Source: Phoronis australis | Lineage: Eukaryota; Phoronida; Phoronidae | Length of the DNA stretch: 64,000 bases | Assembly (NCBI GenBank): GCA_002633005.1 | Contig: NMRA01000044.1 | Location: forward strand, 723,568 to 787,567 | Direction: 5' to 3' | Shown here: positions 1-13,100 of the stretch, in pieces | How the letters are laid out: each line of letters begins with the position of its first letter | How positions within the stretch are numbered: position 1 is the first letter of the stretch | The notes under the pieces: generated by a model | Told to the model about the DNA's origin: nothing | Seen by the model: the letters and a program-made list of their open reading frames with translations, nothing else | Database searches by the model: none | Program-made: the position numbers and the translations under genes

Positions 1-11
1 ACTTTGAAACC

Positions 12-963
12 CAGTGGCGGATCTAGGATATCACAAGGGGGGCCCAACATTTTGTCTGGCTGTAAGCATTTGCGGAAACCACGATTGTAGATGCGTATAG
101 CACCGAATGGGGGGAGGTCGCCCAGGAAATTTTTCTGTTTTTTTCCTCTAAAAATCAAGCATTTTCCTTGATTCTTGAAGTATTATCCAAGAAAAAAGCA
201 AAAAAACAGAGAACTTGCCAAACAGGACAAAATGCAAGTTCCACAGACTCGAACTCACGACCTGGCAGTTAGAGCGCAATCCATGTACTTACCACTACAC
301 TACCACGGTTTCACTACTATTCTTACTCTAAGAGACCTACTTGTTTACAATCCACAGCGTTAGCACACGAAACCTACTTCTTTTTGTAATGCTTATTACA
401 CGTTTCATATTTTGTGCAATCAGTTCTTAACAAATTTGCTGTATTTAAAATAGTCTTCAAATGCCCAAAAGACCAAATCCGTTTTTCATGTTGGCAATAA
501 TGACGGGATTGCGTTGGAAATCGTCTTAAATTAAGGTTTGACAAAGAGAGAATTATGAGTTTCTGAGTGATTCACTAAGGCTTCGATTAAAATTCACATC
601 TTACCAGCAGCTTCTATTTTTTCATCGTCACTCAGGTTCCATTTTCTTTAAAAATGAAGTAAATTTTCTTCAATGCAGAGTGGAGCAGACGACGGAAACG
701 GAGTCGTAGTGCGAAGTGCTACTGCCGGTCGCCTGGGATATCGCGGGAGAGCCTATACTTAGCCATAGTTTCGTTACGAATGCGCCGTGTTCTGAATTTG
801 ACAATTGAAATTGGATCTGAGCCCCCCCNAACACTAAAACTGCACACATTTAAATCTTGTTTCATCCGTATAATTTTAATCACCGGGGTTAATTAATAAA
901 CTCAACATTTCCCTACGCTCTTGCTGTTTTATTTTTTGCGGCAGCCCCCTAAATCCGCCTATG
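12..963. repeat. hAT-like MITE or decayed DNA transposon
   Basis: The left end starts CAGTGGCGGATCTAGG and is followed by a G-rich stretch. The right end, read on the other strand, starts CATAGGCGGATTTAGG with the matching G-rich stretch. Such ends are typical of hAT-type non-autonomous elements. No clear 8-bp target duplication is visible and no transposase is seen inside. A tRNA-like segment is nested at 241-309. One undetermined base lies at 829. Confidence 0.5.
241..309 (-). repeat. tRNA-like sequence, probable SINE head
   Basis: Read on the minus strand it has an A-box-like TAGTGTAGTGG near its start and a B-box-like GAGTTCGAGTC near its end, about 70 nt overall, as in a tRNA or a tRNA-derived SINE promoter. 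The anticodon arm pairs poorly, so a functional tRNA is unlikely. A related tRNA-like segment lies at 38181-38268. Confidence 0.5.
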
Positions 964-1080
964 TACCAACTTGTGTGACAGAATAGTGAAGGATTTTGAC
1001 AGTGAATATGAGATATCTGGTCAGTTTCATATTTGTTTGTTTTGAATGCCGTGCCAATGTCTGTAAGAGTACAGATTATT

Positions 1081-3357
1081 CCTCAGACGTTCTCAGCTTC
1101 TGCTCGTCTCCAAACCCAATACAAATTACAATATACTACAAGATATGACACTAGGGATTAAGAGGTTCCGCGAGTGTTTCACTTCATCCGACCATATCAA
1201 ACACAAAACTCGGAATAAATGTACGTAAAACGGGTCTAGCAAACCACGAGTAACTGTTATTTCTTCTGATAGCATTTACGTACGTAGCCTTGGTAGGGTG
1301 AGCGAAGCAAAATACAAATGTCATCAGAAACACTTGAAAAAGTTCTAAATGGTAGCTCTAGACATGCCATTTATACGAGAACAAAAACAATTGAAAAAAT
1401 AACCATCGACTTGGCTTTTTTGACTTGTGACAGGACATTTTTGAACCTGAAACGAGATTTTTTGAAAAAGAGAGCAAATTATTACCTTGAAAGTTACAGA
1501 ACACTTCAAGAATTACTATGGTTCAGTAAAAAGCTTCTTTTATTCCAAACGATTTTAAAACAGTTCTAAAAAATGAAATTTGCATAACAAATGAATTCAA
1601 AAAGAGCAAAAACCAGAAACCTACTAGTCTTTTTCAGAGTATTTCAATATTTATTTAAAAACCTATGAGTTTATGTGATTTATTCTTTTTTCCCAATTAA
1701 GATCAATGTTTTCTCAATCTTATGTTGCACACTTTATGATAAAAATGATAATTTGCATTTTTCTATAAACAAAATTAAATTGGACCATAAAATTTCAACG
1801 AACTATTAACCAATTTCATTCCTATCAAATAATATAGGAACTGAAGGTGTTGTTTTGGTAACCATCCAAAAAGAGCATATTCGTATTCTAAAATGTTTTG
1901 ATGCACTAAAGAGTTGACTGAACAATTATTTTAGTACAAAACGTACTTTTCTAAAAATGAAACTGATCACAGCGCCACCACGAGGTAGAAAAGATGTAAC
2001 AAAAATGGTTTTGAAGAAAATTACAAAGACTGACTTTTTCCCAAAAACTGAAGTTAAATTGAACTTTAAAAGCATTCTGTACTATTTTGATGAGAATATT
2101 TTACCAATTGGGACACTTTTCGTAATCTAGAGAAGTTTTGACATTTTTGATATTTGACCAATCAGGTTCGAGTGCAGTTTGAACCCTGGAAAGGTCAAAT
2201 TGTTCTTGAAAAGTGAGTTTACATTTTAGAAGCGTTCCTTAATAGAAATGGTGTGATAAAGTGACAAATGTGATGAGGAATGGATTAGGACATGATTGGT
2301 GATTATGACAATGAGTGTACATTTTCAGGATTTTTCCAGGTGAGAAAGTGACGAGGCTGTAAATAAAAATACATTTTGTCATATTTTATCGAAAAAAATG
2401 AAACATTTACACTCATGTTTGAAAGCAGAATTTTTTAGGAAATAGTTTGATATAAACATTATTAAAATCCGTTCAGTAACGGCCATTTAGCAGCTGAAAA
2501 TTTGACCCCCGCTGTAAGTCACAAAAATTTACAGGTGTGTGAGAAATGTGTGAAGTGCTCGCATCACCTCAATTTTCAAAAAAAATTATTAATGTCCCCA
2601 TTTGTTGTAATGGATATCGATAGAAAGAAGAAAGCTTAAATATTTCGCTGGTATACTTTTCACTTTCCACCACTTAGCTTGCGAATAGATATGACCTTGT
2701 GAAAATCATGAAAAATGGCAAAATTTCGCTCTTGCTGAATTTTGGCCATATTGGTTTGCTCAGCCTAGCCTAGGCAATTACATAGTAGCCTAGGCAATTA
2801 CATCGCCCTGGATGCCACAGGTATTCAGGGGCGATAGCACATCCCCAAAAAGTTACGAATTTCACATGAACCTCTTATTAACACATACCATAAGTCTGGA
2901 CACTATTCACTTAACATAATTTGAACGAAGCGGCTTGCTCGAGTTTCCCTTACCGGGTGCCAATTTTGAGCAACTGCGACAGATTTTCATCGATTTGTTC
3001 AAATTATCTTAACTGAATCTGTATTTTGGAATTCTTAACTTCTTGTGGGGATGTACGTACGCCCCTGTATGCCTGCAACATCCAAGGTGATGCAGTTGCC
3101 TAGCAATTAAGGTGCCCTGCTTCATCGAGTTCACAACAAATTCGCGATCAAAGCATAAAAATCTTCCCAAAAAGCCAATGCGTACCGTCATGGAAATCGC
3201 GAATTCGTTGCGGAATGTCAGAACATTAATAACTCCTCATTTATCCAGACCAGTTTTTGTGTGAAGTGAAGCACTCGTGGAATTCCTAGTTCCGAGTGTC
3301 ATGCATTGTGGTATTATAGTGTATTGGGGATGATCAGAAGTTGAGGATGCCTGTGAT
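1081..3357. repeat. TTAA-type foldback element, long diverged copy
   Basis: The left end (about 1081-1240) and the right end (about 3230-3357, inverted) match each other and the arms of the palindromic element at 50909-51585. Shared words include the region around CTCAGCTTCTG and the segment around ATGACACT. The right end is followed by TTAA at 3358-3361. The interior is AT-rich, with no open frame I recognise, so it is either a decayed longer relative or two solo ends that happen to face each other. A 17-bp direct repeat around 2765-2805 lies inside. Confidence 0.45.
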
Positions 3358-3607
3358 TTAAACCACAGGCCGAAGAATTTCCCTAAGTTAACCACTAAAG
3401 AAACATAAAGGTTGGATACTAAAACTTTGCCAAGCCTAGGTTTCCAGTTTCAACAGTTCTAAATCCAGCTGTGTCCACCTCCCTAAGATTGGTTTTACAT
3501 AAGCAGGGATATTCCTGACCATATTTGAACCTGTGCCCTTTGGGTGCCCCTAATGATATAAAGTGTCTTTTTTCAAAACGTTGTGTCTAGCAGACTTGGT
3601 GAATTAA

Positions 3608-5250
3608 AGGGGAATGCCACCCGATTTAATTAGTCTTTTTTACCGTCTTAATCGGTCTATATCTACATCGCCTCTTATACGGTAGACCTCACCTTGCCGA
3701 GAGGCGTCGTGTTAATCTGTGGGGAAGGTGAGAAACGACGCAGCAACGTCAGTGGTTCGCCTGCAGAGTGAATGCCGCTATATTGCGGTGCATCGTTCCC
3801 GCTTGTCCGAACTATATGAAGCTGCGAAGAAAGCGGGTATGTCGATTTTTTGACTTCCTCGAGAGCCAGAAATGCTTAGGAAGTGGGTTGCGGTAGTTAA
3901 AAATGAAAGGTACGCTGTCGATAGCAAGTATGAGGCCGTCAAACATCTCCGTGTCTGTGGCCGGCATTTCGTTGACAGTGATTTCTCTGACGAATTACGG
4001 CTTACCAAAGAACTATCCATCCGTTCTGTTGCCTATGCATCAGTTTTCCCGGCGCCTAGTCTCTCTTGATCAGTGTATTCCGGCTCGAACTGATATCCTG
4101 TGAAACCTAACGATCCTACCCGTGAAGTCTTCGTCGGATGAACTCTTGACTAAGTCGAGTTGCCATGTAGACGTTTATTATTCTGCGTTCTGTTTCAAAA
4201 TGAATTATTGTCATCCTAACCAATGCTTATATAAAACTGAAACAAAGTCTGTCTCATTAGATACAATTTGTAATGTCTTGTGGTGCTCGTGAGTGCAAAT
4301 GTTGTGAGAAGCCAGCAATGAATAAACCACTGCCTTACCGGCTTTTGATGCCTGCAACAAAGGTAATTGACTGGGCACCGAGCGCATGCTAATTCAGTGT
4401 GTTGGCTGACAGAAAGCTGATGTGAAACAATTACTCGATTTTATATGCTATGGTAACATGTTAGGGGAATCTTTATTTAGAAATACAAATACATTATTCA
4501 CATCATTGTTACTGTACAACCTTTGCCCTGACGGTCTGTGGAAGTGGAACCCGACTTCGCGGCCCCCGACAAGTAAGTAGATTTTCAGTTTCGTTGCTAA
4601 TTCAAATAAATAATTACGTACACATTATTCCTTCAGCTCACTATTATAGTCTTTTCGTGGCTGGAGGTTTAGTTTCCAACTCAAGCTGGTTTATGTTCGT
4701 GCCAGTCCCGGCGGCCGCGACGGGCCTCATCGGGGTCCGAGCCACTGGCCGGGATAACGAGCGTTTTGTATGTTTAGGACTAAAAAAATCACAAGTATTA
4801 ACAATACAGATCTAGATTCTCTTGTCTGTATTCCACGGAAGAATATTTGAATTTATCTCCGAACAGACCCCAAACTCCCGGCTGCTACGGGCCTTGGTAA
4901 ATTGGCCTGCCGAACTTTGTAGGCTATGGTGTGTCCAAATACCAGTAAGTGCGTAACAGCGAAATAAAACAACACGTTTTTATAAGAATCGTGTATTTTA
5001 AAGGGTTCTACATCGAAGTTTGATGATTTATTGGTGTTAAACGATGAATTCAAGCAATAAGCCGACACCACTAACCCGTGTTTTGAACTGCTGAACAGAC
5101 TGCGTGTGAAACCAATTACGTCATTGGATAATTTCAACACCTCCGTCTGCCGTCAGGTGTCAGGTAGCGCAACCGAACGTGCCGTTTTCGAGTAGAACTA
5201 CTCGAAATAAATTGATACAAAATAGGTTGTTTTTTGGGTGGCATTCTCCT
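3608..5250 (+). mobile_element. Kolobok-type DNA transposon (TTAA target site)
   Basis: A 1643-bp element is flanked on both sides by TTAA (3604-3607 and 5251-5254). Its inverted ends are AGGGGAATGCCACCC on the left and, on the opposite strand, AGGAGAATGCCACCC on the right. TTAA duplication, termini of the form TTAAAGGRR and an internal THAP domain are known hallmarks of the Kolobok superfamily. piggyBac also uses TTAA but has different termini and no THAP domain. At 1.6 kb with only a THAP fragment, the copy is probably non-autonomous. A second copy of its right-hand 1.15 kb lies inverted at 52662-53815. Confidence 0.75.
3789..4069 (+). pseudogene. THAP zinc-finger domain, frameshifted, inside the Kolobok element
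   Basis: THAP domains are C2CH zinc-binding DNA-binding modules found in transposases and transcription factors. One frame gives CIVPAC followed by RFFDF. Another gives PREPEMLRKW, then VCGRHF with DSDF downstream, and a terminal box close to AYASVFP. All metal ligands (C-x4-C and C-x2-H) and the conserved Trp are present. The two frames join only if one base is missing near 3856, so this is a decayed copy or an assembly error. No start codon in the right frame is evident and no catalytic transposase region follows. Confidence 0.7.
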
Positions 5251-5254
5251 TTAA

Positions 5255-6290
5255 GTGGTAACATATGAAACGGAAAACTCAAGAGCGTTGAAAATTTGAA
5301 CACAGTCGTGTTCGTGTAAAAGTTGTAAACAGGAATGGTAAGTTACGATCAAATATTGAAAAATATTGACGGCCTGTTCACTCATTTTAATGAAATCTGC
5401 AACCTATTCATTACCCGTAAGTTGTACGGCTGTAAGTTGACTAATAGAATCTTGCATTTTTGGAAGAACTCGTTTTAAAAGATATGCCTGGGGGAGTGGC
5501 ACTACTGCAATGTACTTGTGCCCTTTCGAAATTTTCTGCAGTTTTATATCAAAATAAAAAAACTAACAGTATATTGCCGCAATTTAGGTCTAAATTAGTT
5601 CAAATCTGATGTATTTTGATTCGAAAACAGATTAATACTATTCATAAATAAGAAGTGAAAGTAAGTACAACCTTTATTTCAGACAATAACTAAAACAATG
5701 CTTTCTGTCGCACGAATGGCTGCAATGTGAAAATAATTACCGTCTGCTTTTGTTCAATGACGTTAAGGCATCGGTCAATCATTGCGCAGAAAGTAATTCC
5801 CACAACCTCAAATGGTTAAACCGATAAGTGCCATCTTGAGGCTTGGAGTTGAAAAGGTCACATCAATGTCAATTGTGTGTAAACTACACAGAGCAAAGCC
5901 ATCAATTGATGCTCATAAGACTTTTTGTAACGGATTGTGAAGTATTTTCAGGGATCTTAAAATGGTAACAAAATAGACATTTTTGGGAATAAATAGAATA
6001 AATAAAAAGTCGCTTCTGAAAATATTTATTACAAGAAACTGAAGTCCTACAAGCAGCTGTAATACTTGTGTTAACAAAGGATGGAACATTTATATCTTGC
6101 AGATTATGCATTTCAAATAAGTTTCGTGTTAGAATGGTACACACTGTCTTAAGGTAATTCCTACTATGCATAACTTATCTGGAAAGTGTAAAGTGGAGTC
6201 TGTTAGTTTGTACTCTAAGATACTAAGCAGGCGTTGTTTTATTTCAAAGATTGTGATCAAGGAGCACAGTAATGCAAATGCAAGCTTTAT
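5255..6290. other. No recognisable feature
   Basis: AT-rich DNA between the Kolobok element and the duplicated flank of VWA copy 1. The open frames are short and overlap on both strands. I see no domain, repeat family or RNA here. Confidence 0.4.
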
Positions 6291-6299
6291 AGTCAAGTT

Positions 6300-7160
6300 T
6301 TGCAGTATATCAGCCTTTGTGCATGGCATTGCTTTCGGTGTCTGCCATCCTTGTTGTTGTGTACCTTTCGTTCTTATTCTTATTGCAATGGGTTAAAATT
6401 GTCATTTGACCAGCATCCACAGCTGGCCATCCTGCCTTCCAGCCTTTGTGTGTGGATGTCGGTGTCACAATCTGGTAGTGAAAATATGATGATGTTGATT
6501 AAAATGCCATAATAAAACACAGCTGTTCCAGGATATATTGTATTCTGTCTATAGATATGCACAACAACCACCAGATCCAACCCATGGCATTAATATACAT
6601 GAGGACTTAAGTTGATTTTGTGTGAAGTAGAGCGATAATCACATTAACAATGACTTCAACAGTAACTCTTTGTAGCGTGGTAGATAATCGACCTCTGTAT
6701 CAGTGAGTGTGATATTGTTAAAAAAAACTGCTGGAAACCTTTAACATTAGACCAAATTGATATCTGCATTTGAAAACCACACTCTGGTTTTGTTGTCAAA
6801 ATACGTGGTTACCATGACAATGATGGACATATCAGGTTGATAGCAGCAGTTTTAACGGAGGAACGTAAAAATGCTTTGAGCTTGCCATCAAACTTGAAAT
6901 TGTTGATAGTTGCAGAAAAATTGCACGATTGGCATGACCACGATGCACTTTTGAGTTTGATAATTCCCTTAATTTAAAGGGAGGTTACAAGAAGTTTTGT
7001 TAGCATGGTTGTCCGTTTCTAATATGGTTTTGCCATCAAACCAAGAATTGCCGATTTTGGTCGGTTGAGTGACACACAATATATAATTTGACCGAGTGAA
7101 TTTCCCTTGGTATGTTACTTGCCAGTTTCTACCATTTAAATTTAGTTACAATTTTGCACG
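6300..7160. repeat. Duplicated 3' flank of the VWA genes (block B, copy 1)
   Basis: This non-coding block directly follows the stop codon of VWA copy 1 (the gene is on the minus strand). Close relatives lie at about 18085-18910 and 31870-32690, in the same position relative to VWA copies 2 and 3. Shared landmarks include the words GTGTGTGGATGTC and CAGCTGGCCA and a segment reading ATGACAATGATGGAC or similar. It shows that the unit of tandem duplication is larger than the coding sequence. Confidence 0.7.
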
Positions 7161-7164
7161 CCAA

Positions 7165-10100
7165 TCAGACACCGCATTTCACAGTGGCTGGATATTCACA
7201 CCGGCACGATTTGGTGCTGAACAGCAGACTTGCCGGGCAGGGTTGAGTGACGGCTTTATGTCCGGTGACAGAGTGTTGGAATGTGGAGCAGCCGCTGTTT
7301 GGCACGTAGTGATTCAGAATGCCAGCTATCGTCTGATCACAAAACAGGGGGTCGGCAACGGCTGAAAGAATAATGACAATTATTATAGAATTACAATAGC
7401 AGCTGTCGACATTCGGTCACCCTGTTTCTGAGTCGTACCAGCTCCCGGTTCTAGTTTTACCCCTTTTTTAGAAATGTACTAGTTACATCACGCTCTCTTC
7501 GACTTTCTTCTTCGCATTAACTCACGAAGCGGGTACATTTTACTTTTAATCACTTGGAAATCCAAACCAAAAGCGACATTTGTTTTTAACGCCTTTTTAA
7601 CTTACCCCCACATACACGAGAAGTTAGGGAGTTAACCAAGTCGGCCAAGTTGCTCACTGAAAGCCAGAAAACGTGCTCCGGTGAGTCACCGATGGCTGAA
7701 ATCTCATCCCGTCCGTACTGCGAGTTGCCGGTACCAATAGCATACAGCGATATTTCTTTCTGGCGTGCTTTTTCCGAGTAATGTTTTGCTGCATACCGTC
7801 CCGTCCGTCCGTCAGTCACCACAATACCAATCTTCTTTGCATTTGCTCTACCCCCTCTTGCAGCACTGAAGTACGTTGTATACATCTCCTCAATAGCTAT
7901 TCCACTGGAAAAGCTCGTGGCACATGATTTAATCGCGGGATAAGATGGATTCTTTAAAGCCTGCAGAATTAAAGGGTGTTAAAAATGCTATTCAACCATG
8001 TTGAAATCAATTACATCTCAACATTTTTTACACTAGCTATTTTTGTGAAGCTCGAGGCACAGTATTTAAGCGGTGGAAAAAATGAATCCTTTAAAGCCTA
8101 CAAAATTAAAGCTCGTTAAAATGCTAATAAATCATGTTGCAGATCATTACCAGGTATACGTATATGTCAAATTTTTACTGTAACCATAGCAATGGGAAAT
8201 GACCAAAATACTAATTGTTTAACTGGTAGAATGCATTTCATAAAGCTTAATTTCATCAATCTTGTTAATCTGCGTGAGCCAGTTAGTGACTAGCGGTGAA
8301 GGAAATCTTCAGTAAAATCAGTTAACAGGCGTAATTCTAATAGTTAGTTTGACAAAACAAATTGTTAGTAGAAGTCACAACAAAGGTTTGAGAAATGTGC
8401 TCTGAACTTCGATAAAATTGTAATATGTACATCAAATACGTAGCACACTCCGAAACACTTTAGTCGTCCGCCTAAGCATAAAACCGGCTTGTTGTCTTAC
8501 TCACCCAATTATTCCACTTCAAAGTTATGATCTGAATAGGACTTGATTTAACTCTCACAAATATATAGTATTCGTTGATTCAAACGTTTTCTTTTACTTA
8601 AGCCGAGTTGTTCAACTGTGCATTGGTTTTCGGCAGCCATTTTATAATGACACCTATGGTCGTCATGTGCTGCCGCCTTTTGAAAGGACAGAAAACCACA
8701 CAGAAAAAGGCCAAGAAAATAGTGGAAAGTGGTTTACAGCAACTCTACTTCAACCACAAACTGTTTTACTGGTATGATATCGATTTTTAAATCGATTAAA
8801 ATTGATTTAGAATTTCAGTTCTGGAAAATAAATCACAATTGTTTTATTCCAGGCAGACCTTACTTATTTTGTATTTGTGACCTCTTTATTTGACTTTTTG
8901 CTCTTGTTGTTCTTAACATCACTTATCTCTGCTGTCCTTCTTTTTCTTTTCAGTTTCTCTTCATTCTCTGTTAACACCTTGTCAGCCAAAACAGAACTGT
9001 AAGCCTTTGAGACTTGGTAGGCGGAAGTTGATCATTGAACCTCGATACAATTGTTCTAATAAATTACCCATAATTGTATTGTTTGATTTTTTCTCATCTT
9101 TAACAGGCTTCTGCATTCATAAATAAATAAATAAATACCCAAGTTGCATTTGAATTTTATTGCTCAATCTCTTCTTTTATTTTTGATTATGTCATGCTGT
9201 GTTGTATGTAACAAATGCAATATAGTGAAATAAAGTCAATGTTTTACTTTATTGGTGGCCATTCTCTATCAATTCAAGTATTTTAATTTTCTTCAAATAA
9301 ATTCAAAATGCTTTAACCAAAATTTTCAACATAAATGTTGAGTTCAGTACTGTGTTTTGCAATAAAAAAACAAGTGAACAATATTTTGATGACCAAGGCG
9401 TGGGCCGAAACTGTTAAGCACCCAGCGTGTTCCATTTGTCTGCTGCGTTTTTCCTTTGGCCTAACAGATGTCGGTTAGTGCCTGGGACAAATAGATACAT
9501 TGCATAAACAATCCCTGGGTTGCTTTTTGTTCCGTTTGAAGAAAATTTAATTTCGAAAATATCTTCTGAAAATGAACAAAAAAGTGCATTAGTAAAATCA
9601 ACAAGTTTTTAAGTGGTCTCAAAAAAACAGTCGGTAAATGCATTAATTTTAGTCTCAGTTCTTCCACGCGTGTTTCTCCCGAGAGGTTAGTACCTAACGT
9701 GCAGACGAGCGTTCCAAATTGGAACGCTAAGTCCCGCGTGGCAGCGCTGCACGCGAAACAAGATGGCGGACGACCTTTGGAGACTGACGACGAGAGGTAA
9801 TCGGACTACATTTTAGTTCTACAGCGTAACACTACAGAAACAGCAAAAACGAAGCGTAAAAACATAATGGTAGACATGTATGAGTTATTCGCCACTACTG
9901 GATCCCTTCTCACTTTGGCCCAAAACAATGCTTTAGGGCATAATCCTGTAAAACCAAAAAGCAATTTTGAAAATCTTTAGTAACTACTACGCCGACACGT
10001 GTGACGAGTGTTTGGCGCTGTGGAATAACCAGCAAACTTGACCGGGTCCAATTTGGAACGCAATGAAAACGAGTTTTAGCTTTACAATACCTTTGTCTTT

Positions 10101-13100
10101 CATGGGATTAATTGTCACGCAACAGCAGGTCCACAAAATTGAACGCGTTGTATCGCGCTAAGTAGATCACGCTGCACGAACTTTTCTTGAGCAATAGCTG
10201 TAAAAAAATCCTTCCAAGGCACGTTTTACTTTGCTGCACATGATTATTTGCAATGAAACTGCTGACATGTGAAAAGTAAAAACAGTCAGGGGACTAAACA
10301 TAAATTATATTTCCATGATCTCCATACTGACTCGGCTCATGTGATTTCAGTACTCGTTTACCCAAAAAACACACTTTGGCAGTCAATAAGCCCATCCTTT
10401 GCAACTCAAGAGTGGCTCAGTATAAAAACCAACAGATAGAGTCTATACCCAAAATCACTGATTTCTTTAAGACTTAGCGCATAAGTTTGGTTTGACGAGA
10501 CGCATTAATTCTCTTTTTATGACCTCTACTTCCATTTGCACCAAAATTGAGCACCGAAGAAGATATATTTTAATGCATTTTACTAGCATGTATAGTAAGT
10601 TGATAACAAATGAGTGATACGGTATGAAAGGGCTACAATTGAATAATTCAATGGCCCAACTTTCAAAATTTCATTTTCAAATTTGTGTGCTATGGTTTTG
10701 TGTGGCAAAAACGACTATTTTGAAGGTTTTCACTGAAGTCATTTTTGGCCAAATTTGGCATTCTGTAGCAACCATGCTTTTTAGAAACTGTTTATGAGGC
10801 ATTACGCCACTTGCACTTAGTCGTATTTGCTTGTTCTCAGTTGCCTCAGCCACCAATCGGTGGCTCTTGGAAAACCTAATTAGCTTGCAAAAACACCACC
10901 TAAACCGCTGGGATCTTAGAGAAAATGCAGACAGCATTCTTAATTGAAAATCACACTGATGATCATTGATTATTACAAAAAATTATCTCTATGAATTATG
11001 ACTTGCATGCGTGCTTTGTCTATGATAGATGGCGTCGCTGTCTGTTTCCATGGAGATTGCGGATATGACTAGAAGCCGAACCTGCCTTGCTCTCGTTTTT
11101 TATCTTCTTTATGAGAACCACTGGTATAGAAATGGGATTACCCAATGGGGGGTTATGGCCCTCTGTTTAGTGCAAAAAAATTTGTCAAGTCTGTCACTAC
11201 TCATTGCAATATTATTGCGATCATATTGTAAAGTGGCCGCAGGTTGCTACAAATTTTAGTCACCAACGGTTGCCAGATAATTGATGCTTGCACTCCCCCT
11301 CCCCCGTCATTCCAACATCGAGTATATCTGACACTGCGGCAAACATTCATGGTCAGTAAAACCAATTCACGAAAGACAATTTTATTAATGTTTCAGTTCT
11401 TGACAGACATTAGGTAAACAAAGTTCAACACAAGTAACGGTCTGGACTTCAAACATACCGATTGACTGCCTCTGTGGTATAGCAAGGGGGGGGGATCAGG
11501 GGCCCCGGGAGCCTGCCAAAGGGGGTTTCAAACAGGTGTTGTCTAAGGGGGAACGCCAGGTATCTCTTAACGGGTTACACAATTACCGACTGCGGTGGGA
11601 TGGGGTGCCACTTGGGGTTGTTTTCTAGATGTATTGCATGGCCAGTACCAAAACTGAACCAGATGACTTTTGCCCAGTGAGCCAGTCGAAATTAAATTTG
11701 AGGATATATAAAATTTGTAAATGTAACTCTCTTGCTTTCTTCTACTAGCAGTTTAATTTTAACACTCTTTAGAGTTTTTAAGTGAAAATAAATACCTTTG
11801 AAATTTGAACTTGTAAGAATAGTTATTTGTGAATTTGTAACGTGTGCTTAAAGACAACATGGGGAACAAAGGCCCTTCCTGTTCGTTTAGAGAGTTTTCA
11901 ATAAAAAGTGAGATCATGAAAGCTTCGAGTCTAAAGACACTTCAGGACATCTGAGATGCCGTAAAGTGCCTCATACATCAAGGTCAGAGCTAGAGGATGA
12001 GCTTCTACTACCCAGGGTAGTTAAATTTGTGACTGGACAGGAACAGTTGTGGAGTCAAATCACATGTAAATCGAGGAGAATTTGGTGCCGCTTGCACCAA
12101 GAGTGTCTGTACCCTGAGCATCTGTGTCTAGTGGCAAACTGAAGAAACAAGGCTGATCTATAACATATCGGACTGTGGTGCTGAAGCGCAGCGGCAGAAC
12201 CATTTTCAGAATTAGGAGAGTTGGCGTTTTAACTATTGATTGTGTGAGAAAAATGCTTTATGCAGTGGAAACTTGGTCTAGGGAATCCCTGTTGACGGGT
12301 AGATATCAAGACATATGAGCAGACACTGATGAAAGTAGCTGTAGTTAAAGACATCCAGAGTACACGTTAACTTGATTCAAATCATAAACTTCAAAAATAG
12401 AATGGACCTTTGTCGACTCAGAGATTAATTTGTACAAAGTGAGGGGAAGCAACATAAGCTGTTTAAACGCTCGCCCTGGGATATTACTGAACCCTATTGC
12501 GCTTGGACAGAAGTTAAAGTTGGTTGACCACACATGCTCTGGGGGAATCACTGATCCTTCTGAATAAAATGTTAAGTGAAGTGAGCAGACAACTGGAAGT
12601 TGTGGTGGCTGTGGACTCCATCTGTGGACTGTGACTTGAACTACATACCAAGCACCAAAAAGGGGCATTCGGCTTACTCGGCTACGGACGTGTGTAGCAA
12701 CGTTTGTCGACTTTTAAACTCGTTTTAGGTATTCCATAAACGGTAGGTGAAAGCAATTTCTGATGCGAATTATTGTTCTTGGGAATCCTAAGACCCCCCT
12801 CATCGGGATGGGGTTAAGAATGAATAGATCAGACATGCCTTAGGGAATCATTGATTGTTCTAGTTAGAATGGGAAGTGGGTTGAACAGATAATCGATAAC
12901 ACTGTGGTTGCTGTGGACGGCATCCATATACAGAATCTTGGACCAAGTACCAAGCATCAAGGACAAGAGAGTGTGGCCTAACCGGCAGCGGACGATTGTC
13001 TGGACAATTGTCGTCTTTTACCCTCGTTTCAGTGCTTATTTTTGTACACGGTGTGTGGAAGAGACTTCTGGTGTGGACCATTGCTAGGGGGATACATTGG

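Noticed and set aside
241-309. Functional tRNA gene
   Set aside because: A and B boxes are present, but the anticodon arm does not pair well and it lies inside a repeat; a SINE head or pseudogene is more likely.
3608-5250. piggyBac or P element
   Set aside because: TTAA also fits piggyBac, and THAP also fits P elements, but P elements make 8-bp duplications and piggyBac lacks THAP; only Kolobok has both features.
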